This document shows, piece after piece, positions 57,907 to 64,000 of a stretch of 64,000 bases of DNA (positions are counted from its first letter, which is position 1; the number at the start of each line of letters is the position of its first letter). Both the position numbers and the translations under genes were made by a program. The stretch comes from Curtobacterium flaccumfaciens pv. betae (GTDB lineage: Bacteria; Actinomycetota; Actinomycetes; Actinomycetales; Microbacteriaceae). The stretch covers positions 1,736,001-1,800,000 of the forward strand of contig NZ_JAPJDC010000001.1 of NCBI RefSeq assembly GCF_026241855.1. The letters are read 5' to 3'. The notes beneath the pieces were generated by a model, which worked only from the letters and a program-made list of their open reading frames with translations, ran no database searches and was not told the origin of the DNA.

Positions 57907-57996
57907 GCCACGCCCGTCACGGGCGCGGCTGCACGCCCGTCACGGACGTGGCTGCACGTCCGTCACGGGCGCGGCCGCGTGTCCGTCACGGACGGG
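57907..57996 (+). repeat. 23-bp tandem repeat, four copies, each a small palindrome
   Basis: GTCACGG recurs at 57916, 57939, 57962 and 57985 (period 23). Each unit contains a palindrome such as GCCCGTCACGGGC or GTCCGTCACGGAC. The array runs from the csrA 3' flank into the last codons of the convergent acyl-CoA dehydrogenase and may act as a two-way terminator. Confidence 0.85.
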
Positions 57997-60124
57997 GCTT
58001 CTTCTCCTGTTCGGGCAGGCGGCCGGCGGCGGCCTCGGCCGCGAACCAGGCGCGTGCCTCGTCCTGCCGGGCCTGCTCGGCGCCGAGCGCGATCGGCGCC
58101 CGGACGTGACCGGGCTCGTAGCCGAAGGTCTCGATCAGCTGCGGCACGATGGGCCGGACCCGGGCGACGAGCCGGTCGATGTACGCCGACACCGCACGGG
58201 CCCGCTGCGCCGACAGCCGGCCGTGCAGCAGGTACCAGTCCAGGTGCTGCTCGAGCAGGCCGAGCGCGAACAGGTCGCGCAGCCACACCAGCACGCGTCG
58301 GGTGTCGCCCTCGGTGACCTCGTCGAGCGCCTCGGTGAAGGCGTCCCACTGCATGAGCTCGGCGTGCGCCTTCGACGCCTCGATGAGCTCGTGCTGCGAG
58401 CGGTTCAGCAGTCGTGCGGCGCGGGCTCGGTCCTTGCCGGCCGACGCCAGGCGCATGCCGATCTCGGCGACCATGGTGTCGACCCGACCGGCGAGCAGTT
58501 CGCGCTGCGTGCGAGGGTCCTGCAGGTCGGCGACGCTGGCGGCCAGGGACCCGCGGTCCGCCACGGTCTGGCCGAGGCGACGGATGCCGGACGCGTCGGC
58601 CAGCTTGGACGCCGCGACGGCCGCCACGAACTTCGCGGTGGACGCCGGGTCCTTCGGGGCCTTCGCACGGAACTCGGTGAGCAGGCGCTTGCCGACGAGC
58701 TGCAGCAGCACGGTGTTGTCGCCCTCGAACGTCACGTAGACGTCGAGGTCGGCGCGGAGCCCGGTCAGACGGTTCTCGGCGAGGAACCCGGCACCGCCGC
58801 AGGCCTCGCGGGCCTCCTGCAGGGTGTCGAGCGCCGACCACGTCGACATCGACTTGAACGCCGCGGCCTGGGTCTCCAGGTCCTCCCGGCGCTCCGGGGT
58901 GTCCTCGCGCCCGCTGAAGACGTCGTCGAAGGTGCGCAGGAGCTTCTCGTGCGCGAACGACTGCGCGAACACCGTCGCCAGGCGCGGGATGAGACGGCGC
59001 TGGTGCCGGCCGTAGTCGAGCAGCACGCCCTCGGTGCCGTCACCGGTGGGGAACTGCCGGCGCTGCATCGCGTACGTCAGGGCGATCTGCAGCGCGATCT
59101 TCTGCGCGACGACCGCGGCGCCGTCGAGCGACACCCGGCCCTGCACCAGGGTGCCGAGCATCGTGAAGAACCGGCGACCGGGCGAGGCGATCGGCGACGA
59201 GTAGGTGCCGTCCGCGGCGACGTCGCCGTAGCGGTTCAGCAGGTTCGTGCGGGGGACCCGGACGTGGTCGAACGCGAGCCGGCCGTTGTCGATGCCGTTC
59301 AGGCCGCCCTTGGGGCCGTCGTCCTCCCCGCTCACGCCTGGCAGGAACGCCCCCTCGGCGTCGCGGAGCGGGACGTAGAACGCGTGCACGCCGTGGTCGA
59401 CACCGGCGGTCACGAGCTTCGCGAACACGACGGCGGCGTGCCCGTGCAGGGCAGCGTTGCCGATGTAGTCCTTCCACGCACCGCGGAACGGCGTGTGGAT
59501 CTCGAACTCCTCGGTCGCGGGGTCGTACGTGGCCGTCGTGGCGATGCTCTGCACGTCCGAGCCGTGGCCGGTCTCGGTCATCGCGAAGCAGCCGGGGACC
59601 GCGAACGAGACGATGCCCGGCAGGAACTCGCGGTGGTTCGCCTCGGTGCCCAGGTGGTGCACGGCGGACCCGAACAGTCCCCACTGCACCCCGGCCTTGA
59701 TCTGCATCGACGGGTCGGCGACGACGAGCTCCTCGAACGCCGCCAGGTTGCCGCCGTGGTTGTCCTGGCCGCCGAACTCGGCGGGGTAGGGACGCTGGAT
59801 CGCCCCGGCGTCGACCAGGGTCCGGAGCTGCTCGAGCACGCGTGCCCGGTGCTCGGGGATCGGCTGGCCCTCGATCTTCTGCATCGCGGGGTCGAGCGCG
59901 AGCCGCCGGGAGATCCGGCGGTCCTCGGCCCAGCGTCCGAGCAGGAGCTCCTGCACCAGGTCGACGTCGATGCGGACGTCGGTGTCCGTGCCGGCGGTCG
60001 GGGTGCCCGCTGCCGGGTCGCCGGCGGCGTCGGCGTTCGGCGCGGCGTGCTGCGCGTCGACGTCCGGCGCGGTGTCGTTGCCGCTGGCGGGGGTGGTGCG
60101 CTGGGCGGGTGCGGTGTCGACCAT
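57986..60124 (-). CDS. Acyl-CoA dehydrogenase / oxidase family protein
   Basis: 712 residues, the long acyl-CoA oxidase-like form. FAD and substrate boxes: FAMTETGHGSDVQSIATTAT, GRRFFTMLGTLVQGRVSLDG, RRQFPTGDGTEGVLLDYGRH, ACGGAGFLAENRLTGLRADL and DVYVTFEGDNTVLLQLVGKR. A ~45-residue low-complexity head precedes the fold. ATG 60124 has AGGAGGACT upstream; an earlier in-frame start is not supported. It catalyses the first step of fatty-acid beta-oxidation; electron acceptor (O2 or ETF) unclear. Divergent from the peptide transporter. Confidence 0.9.
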   Translation of the reverse strand: MVDTAPAQRTTPASGNDTAPDVDAQHAAPNADAAGDPAAGTPTAGTDTDVRIDVDLVQELLLGRWAEDRRISRRLALDPAMQKIEGQPIPEHRARVLEQLRTLVDAGAIQRPYPAEFGGQDNHGGNLAAFEELVVADPSMQIKAGVQWGLFGSAVHHLGTEANHREFLPGIVSFAVPGCFAMTETGHGSDVQSIATTATYDPATEEFEIHTPFRGAWKDYIGNAALHGHAAVVFAKLVTAGVDHGVHAFYVPLRDAEGAFLPGVSGEDDGPKGGLNGIDNGRLAFDHVRVPRTNLLNRYGDVAADGTYSSPIASPGRRFFTMLGTLVQGRVSLDGAAVVAQKIALQIALTYAMQRRQFPTGDGTEGVLLDYGRHQRRLIPRLATVFAQSFAHEKLLRTFDDVFSGREDTPERREDLETQAAAFKSMSTWSALDTLQEAREACGGAGFLAENRLTGLRADLDVYVTFEGDNTVLLQLVGKRLLTEFRAKAPKDPASTAKFVAAVAASKLADASGIRRLGQTVADRGSLAASVADLQDPRTQRELLAGRVDTMVAEIGMRLASAGKDRARAARLLNRSQHELIEASKAHAELMQWDAFTEALDEVTEGDTRRVLVWLRDLFALGLLEQHLDWYLLHGRLSAQRARAVSAYIDRLVARVRPIVPQLIETFGYEPGHVRAPIALGAEQARQDEARAWFAAEAAAGRLPEQEKKPRP

Positions 60125-60322
60125 GGGCGGAGTCCTCCTGAACTGCGGTGTCCGTGTTGCACCGTCCACGCTAGACACCGGTGCCGACAGTGGCGGGAAC
60201 GCCGTGCGGGCCGCACAACCCCGTGTCGTCGGTGGCGTCACGAGGTCGTGGGAACCCTCCAAAGACATGAGCCGTGTTCGACGATTGGGCGTGCCCACCC
60301 GGCCAGGGGCAGACTGGCCGCC

Positions 60323-61789
60323 ATGTCACGTACCACCCCCGCGGACCGCGAAGGCCGTCCCGGACGCACCTTCTTCGGGCAACCGTTCGAGCTCTCGACA
60401 CCGTTCGCCGTGGAGCTCTGGGAGCGGTTCTCGTTCTACGGGATGCAGGGCATCGTCCTCATCTACATGTACTACACGGTCACGCAGGGCGGCCTGGGGA
60501 TCGACAAGGGCATCGCCACCGGCATCATGGGTGCCTACGGCGGCGCGGTCTACCTGTTCACGATCATCGGGGCGTGGATCGCCGACCGGCTGATCGGTGC
60601 GGACCGGACCCTGTTCGGCAGCGCGATCGTCGTGATGCTCGGGCACATCGCCCTCGCGCTCATCCCCGGGGTGGCCGGGGTCGGGGTCGGCCTCGTGCTC
60701 ATCGCGCTGGGCTCCGGCGGGCTCAAGGCCACCGCCACCACGATCGTCGGCGGCCTGTACAGCCGCGAGGACCCGCGCCGCGACGCCGGCTTCTCGCTCT
60801 ACTACCTCGGCGTGAACCTCGGGGCGTTCTTCGGACCGCTGCTCACCGGGCTGCTGCAGAGCTCGCTCGGCTTCCACTGGGGCTTCGGCCTGGCCGCCGT
60901 CGGCATGGCGGCGGGCCTGGTGCAGTACGCGATCAGGCGGGGGAAGCTGCCCGAGGTCGTCCGCCACGTGGCGAACCCCGTCGACCGCCGCCGCCTGCCG
61001 CTCATCGGTGCCGGCGTCGTCGTCGCGCTCGTCGTCATCGTCGTCGCCGTGCTGACCGGCCTGCTCAACGTCGGCAACCTGCCCACCGTCGTGGTCGCGG
61101 TCGTCGTGCTGGCCACCATCGGATACTTCGTCGTGATCCTGTCGAGCGGCATCACCCGTGACGAGCGGTCGCGGGTCTTCGCGTTCATCCCGCTGTTCAT
61201 CGGCAGCGCCGTGTTCTGGTCGCTCTACCAGCAGCAGTTCACCGTCGTGACGGTCTACTCCGACGAGCGCCTCGACCGCTCGCTGTTCGGGTGGGAGATA
61301 CCGGTGTCGTGGGTGCAGTCGATCAACCCGGTCTTCATCATCGTGCTGTCCGGCGTCTTCGCGGCGCTGTGGACCAAGCTCGGCGACCGCCAGCCGTCCA
61401 CCCCGACGAAGTTCGCCCTCGGCACCGGGATCATGGGGCTCGCGTTCCTGCTCTTCCTGCCGTTCACCGGTTCGGGCGAGAACGGCACACCGCTGCTGGC
61501 GCTCGTCGGCATCCTGCTGGTCTTCACGCTCGCGGAGCTGCTGCTCTCGCCGGTCGGCCAGTCCGTCGCCACGAAGCTCGCGCCGCCCAAGTTCCAGACG
61601 CAGATGGTCGCGTTGTTCTTCCTGTCGGTGTCGCTCGGCACCGCCGTCACCGGGGTGCTGTCCCGCTACTACGACCCGGCGAACGAGGCCCCGTACTTCA
61701 CGATCCTCGGCCTGGTCGCCGTCGTGGTGGGCGTGGTCCTGCTGCTCCTGGCCAAGCCGGTGCTGCGGCTCATGCGCGGCATCCGGTAA
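60323..61789 (+). CDS. POT-family proton-dependent peptide transporter
   Basis: 488 residues, about fourteen membrane segments. The PTR2 motifs are clear: ELWERFSFYGMQGIVLIYMY (E-x-x-E-R-F-x-x-Y-G), ALGSGGLKATATTIVGGLYS and FSLYYLGVNLGAFFGPLLTG (F-S-x-x-Y-x-x-i-N-x-G-x). It imports di- and tripeptides with protons. ATG 60323; a longer frame upstream overlaps the divergent dehydrogenase and is rejected. Followed 45 bp later by a 35-residue peptide gene. Confidence 0.93.
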   Translation: MSRTTPADREGRPGRTFFGQPFELSTPFAVELWERFSFYGMQGIVLIYMYYTVTQGGLGIDKGIATGIMGAYGGAVYLFTIIGAWIADRLIGADRTLFGSAIVVMLGHIALALIPGVAGVGVGLVLIALGSGGLKATATTIVGGLYSREDPRRDAGFSLYYLGVNLGAFFGPLLTGLLQSSLGFHWGFGLAAVGMAAGLVQYAIRRGKLPEVVRHVANPVDRRRLPLIGAGVVVALVVIVVAVLTGLLNVGNLPTVVVAVVVLATIGYFVVILSSGITRDERSRVFAFIPLFIGSAVFWSLYQQQFTVVTVYSDERLDRSLFGWEIPVSWVQSINPVFIIVLSGVFAALWTKLGDRQPSTPTKFALGTGIMGLAFLLFLPFTGSGENGTPLLALVGILLVFTLAELLLSPVGQSVATKLAPPKFQTQMVALFFLSVSLGTAVTGVLSRYYDPANEAPYFTILGLVAVVVGVVLLLLAKPVLRLMRGIR

Positions 61790-61833
61790 CCTGAGCGGAG
61801 CCACACGCCGACGCAACCAAGGAGTCACCACCC

Positions 61834-61941
61834 ATGCTCGAACTCATCGCAGGGATCATCATCGGCGTCGGCGTCCTCGGTGGCGTCGGGTGCTGCATGG
61901 CCGTCGCGGCCATGATGAAGAGCGGCTCCGAGGAGTACTGA
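61834..61941 (+). CDS. 35-residue membrane peptide
   Basis: MLELIAGIIIGVGVLGGVGC then a second Cys and AVAAMMKSGSEEY: one Gly-rich hydrophobic helix with adjacent Cys residues and a charged tail. AAGGAG lies 10 bases before ATG 61834. Too short for automatic callers but the helix, start site and clean stop support it. It follows the peptide transporter and may be co-transcribed. Function unknown. Confidence 0.65.
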   Translation: MLELIAGIIIGVGVLGGVGCCMAVAAMMKSGSEEY

Positions 61942-61955
61942 GTCCCTGACCCGGA

Positions 61956-62270
61956 CTACTCGCCGTTGTCGGTCGTGACCGGCACCAGCTGACGACTCAG
62001 GACGGTCGCGCGCTCGAAGGGGCCGCGGCCGTCCTTCGTGTACACGGGCTCCTCGAACGCGACGGTCCACGTGCGCTGTGTCCCGCCGATCTGACTCCCG
62101 CCGGGAGCCACGATCACCCCGATCGGCTCGTCGGCCCACTGCTCGCCACCCCGATCGGTGTCGATGACCTGCACGAGGGCACCGATGCCGAGACCGGGAG
62201 CGTCGTCGGGGCGGGGACTGGGGGAGCGGCGGCGTCCGAACACGCCATCACCGTAGCGGCGCGTGGTCAT
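61956..62270 (-). CDS. Small conserved hypothetical protein
   Basis: 104 residues. An Arg/Ser-rich head (YGDGVFGRRRSPSPRPDDAP) is followed by a compact beta domain (GIGALVQVIDTDRGGEQWAD, GVIVAPGGSQIGGTQRTWTV, AFEEPVYTKDGRGPFERATV). ATG 62270 is the natural start; the long upstream frame is repeat sequence. SH3-like barrel is possible. Convergent with the 35-residue gene. Not recognised. Confidence 0.65.
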   Translation of the reverse strand: MTTRRYGDGVFGRRRSPSPRPDDAPGLGIGALVQVIDTDRGGEQWADEPIGVIVAPGGSQIGGTQRTWTVAFEEPVYTKDGRGPFERATVLSRQLVPVTTDNGE

Positions 62271-63222
62271 GGAACGTCTGTGCGGCAGCTGCCGACACGC
62301 TGACGGCCTGGCCGCCGGGTGGTCAGGACACCCCGCCTGCGGCGCGTCGAACGGTCGCAGACCGTCGGCGGCAGCGCCGCCAGGCGACGGTTCGTGACCG
62401 CTCGGCGAACCTGAGCGGGGTGTTGCGACCGGCGGGACGACGGCCGGGAGGCCCGTGGCGCGCCCGCACCGCGCCTCCAGGCCGCCGGCGGTCGCGCCCA
62501 GAGCGCGGGCCGGGTGGTCAGGACACCCCGTCGACACCGCGTCGAGTGGTCACGAAGTGTCGGCTGCGCCGCCGCCAGGCGACGGTTCGTGACCCCTCGG
62601 CGAACCTGAGCGGGGTGTTGCGAGCGGCGGGGCAACGGCCGGGAGGCCCGTGGCGGACCCGCACCGCGCCTCCCGACCGCCGACGGTCGTGTCCAGGCCG
62701 CGGCCGGGTGGTCAGGACACCCCGCCTGCAGCGCCTCGAGTGGCCACGAACTGTCGGCTGCGCCGCCGCCATCCGACAGTTCGTGACCGCTCGGCGGACC
62801 TGAGCGGGGCGTTGCGACCGGCGGGACGACGGCCGGGAGGCCCGTGGCGGGCCCGCACCGCGCCTCCAGGCCGCTGTCGGTCGCGCCCAAAGCGCGGGCC
62901 GGGTGGTCAGGACACCCCGCCGACACCGCGCCGAACGGTCACGAACGGTCGGTTGCGCCGCCGCCAGGCGACGGTTCGTGACCGCTCGGCGGACCTGAGC
63001 GGGGTGTTGCGACCGGCGGGACGACGGCCGGGAGGCCCGTGGCGGGCCCGCACCGCGCCTCCAGGCCGCTGGCCGGGTGGTCAGGACACCCCGCCTGCAG
63101 CGCGTCGAACGGTCACGAACGGTCGGCTGCGCCGCCGCCATCCGACAGTTCGTGACCGCTCGGCGAACCTGAGCGGGGTGTCTCGACCAGCCGACACGCG
63201 CGACCACTCACCGCGGCCCGCG
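62271..63222. repeat. ~195-bp tandem repeat array (five copies)
   Basis: The 952-bp gap is almost wholly repeats. The landmark GTGGTCAGGACACC begins at 62319, 62514, 62708, 62903 and 63077 (spacings 195, 194, 195, 174). Each unit has nested inverted repeats: GGTCACGAAC / GTTCGTGACC around a ~20-base loop, an outer ACACCCCGC / GCGGGGTGT pair, and a GGAGGC...GCCTCC hairpin. Because the unit is about 65 codons, long open frames cross it on both strands, but none has a start site or domain. No gene is accepted here. Confidence 0.9.
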
Positions 63223-64000
63223 TCAGACGGCTGCCGGCTCCACCCGGGCGATCTCGGTGATGGACGAGTGGCCCGTCTCGGGGTGCTTGCGCATCGACAG
63301 GAGCCGCTCCATCGACGGCTCGAGCGCAGTGACCTTGTCGAGCGGCGCACTCACGACGAGCTGGAACCCGAGCCGGAGCCACGCGGTGACCGCACGGCCG
63401 GCGAACTCCGAGTCCGCCTTGATGAACGCCTCGTCGAGGAACACCGGCGCGAACCGGGGCCGGGGACGGGTCTCGTCACCGAGTTGGTAGCGCAGCGCGG
63501 CGCCGACGATGAACGCCACGAGTTCCTGCGTCTCGCCACCGGACTTGTCGCCGAGTGACGAGTACACGCCGAGGTCGTTGCCGTCGGTGTCGTACCGGAC
63601 GGCCGTGATCTCCATGTGCCGGCGGACGTCGAGCACCGCGTCGCGCTGGGTGGTGCGGCCCCGGGCAGCGTCCGGGTCGGGCCGGATGACCGCCATGAAG
63701 CGCCGGAGCCGCCGGAACCGCGTCTCGAGCACGTCGTCGGTCAGCTCTGTGTCGACCGAGGCCGACAGGGCGCGGAGCTCACGGCGGAAGGCGGTGACGT
63801 CCTCGCGGGTGACCCGGCGGATCTGGATCTTCAGGCGGTCCCGGTTCGCGCCGAACGGCAGCTCCCGCAGGATCTCGTTGACCGGCTCGAGGCGCTCCTC
63901 GATCTCGACGACGGCGCGGTCGAAGGCGCCGGCGAGCGGAACGAGGTCCTCGCCGCTCCACTGCGACAGGCGTCGACGCCACTCGCTCCGACGCGCGTGC
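63223..64000 (-). CDS. jetC: Wadjet/Mks condensin-like ATPase JetC (MukB-like), C-terminal part
   Basis: The frame is open from the window edge to TGA 63225-63223, giving the last ~258 residues. VNEILRELPFGANRDRLKIQ, then the ABC signature SGGETQELVAFIVGAALRYQ and Walker B FAPVFLDEAFIKADSEFAGR, then VSAPLDKVTALEPSMERLLS match SbcC/MukB-like ATPases of the JetC/MksB type. These SMC complexes (JetABCD) cut circular plasmids. jetA and jetB would lie outside the window upstream; jetD, usually next downstream, is not found: the repeat array follows instead. Confidence 0.8.
   Translation of the reverse strand, partial: HARRSEWRRRLSQWSGEDLVPLAGAFDRAVVEIEERLEPVNEILRELPFGANRDRLKIQIRRVTREDVTAFRRELRALSASVDTELTDDVLETRFRRLRRFMAVIRPDPDAARGRTTQRDAVLDVRRHMEITAVRYDTDGNDLGVYSSLGDKSGGETQELVAFIVGAALRYQLGDETRPRPRFAPVFLDEAFIKADSEFAGRAVTAWLRLGFQLVVSAPLDKVTALEPSMERLLSMRKHPETGHSSITEIARVEPAAV

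Noticed and set aside
57907..57996. 23-bp repeats as a CRISPR array
   Set aside because: Repeats follow one another without spacers; no cas genes.
58106..60322. Long + strand extension ahead of the peptide transporter
   Set aside because: It lies wholly opposite the acyl-CoA dehydrogenase; the transporter starts naturally at 60323.
62271..63222. Several open frames crossing the 195-bp repeats, with recurring peptide strings such as CPDHPA and GLEARCGPATG
   Set aside because: The unit is about 65 codons long, so frames persist across copies. Different frames are open on both strands, and the conservation follows DNA palindromes rather than codons.

Overview
The window is high-GC actinobacterial DNA, most like a motile member of the Microbacteriaceae (Curtobacterium-like). 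Support comes from a Gram-positive flagellar set without L- or P-ring genes, a CmtR-type metal sensor, a MurA with a fused helix-turn-helix domain, a WXG100-like polymorphic toxin locus, and dense intergenic palindromic repeats. The genus is an inference from gene content; no rRNA gene is present.

Layout. 1-1.8 kb: the end of zapE, then an ammonium transporter with a GlnR-type box. 1.8-10.5 kb: a polymorphic toxin/immunity island. It has DUF6177-, unknown-, and DUF6507-like genes, a 666-residue toxin with a PD-(D/E)XK-type tip, its putative immunity gene, then an array of further immunity genes (three CdiI_2-like, one of them broken; two YezG-like) mixed with toxin and immunity debris. 10.5-16.4 kb: housekeeping and accessory genes (tyrosine phosphatase, aldo/keto reductase, ChaB-like, KAS III, hypotheticals, AbiEi-like/DUF559-like).

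16.7-35 kb and 47.2-57.9 kb: two halves of one flagellar locus. The first half holds fliW-flgL-flgK-flgN on the minus strand, then fliA, fliC-fliD-fliS-fliT-like, and a long flgB-to-flgE operon that includes an NlpC/P60 hydrolase in the usual FlgJ position. The second half holds flbD-motA-motB and fliM through flhA, a degenerate flhF and csrA. Between the halves (35.4-47.1 kb) lie metal-sensing genes (CmtR plus CDF transporter, SmtB-type ArsR plus a His-rich peptide), a pentapeptide protein, a Na+/H+ antiporter, a DUF475-like membrane protein, HTH-MurA, and an ECF sigma/anti-sigma/sortase F/DUF4397 operon. 58-64 kb: an acyl-CoA dehydrogenase/oxidase, a POT peptide transporter, a 35-residue membrane peptide, a five-copy ~195-bp repeat array, and the end of a Wadjet-type JetC (MukB-like) gene.

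How the parts may work together. FliA-type promoters (TAAC-N15/16-GCCGATAG and variants) precede flgN, fliC, flgB, flbD and fliM. Leaders of flgN, fliA, fliC, flgB and flbD each contain a small hairpin displaying an A(N)GGA or AGGAUG core in its loop, the signature of CsrA targets. Since fliW and csrA bracket the locus, the sequence suggests a FliW-CsrA switch acting on most flagellar operons rather than on flagellin alone. This is the most interesting hypothesis in the window and is untested. Several short-period tandem repeats (three 23-bp loci, two 73-bp loci, one 195-bp locus) sit between genes and have no assigned function.
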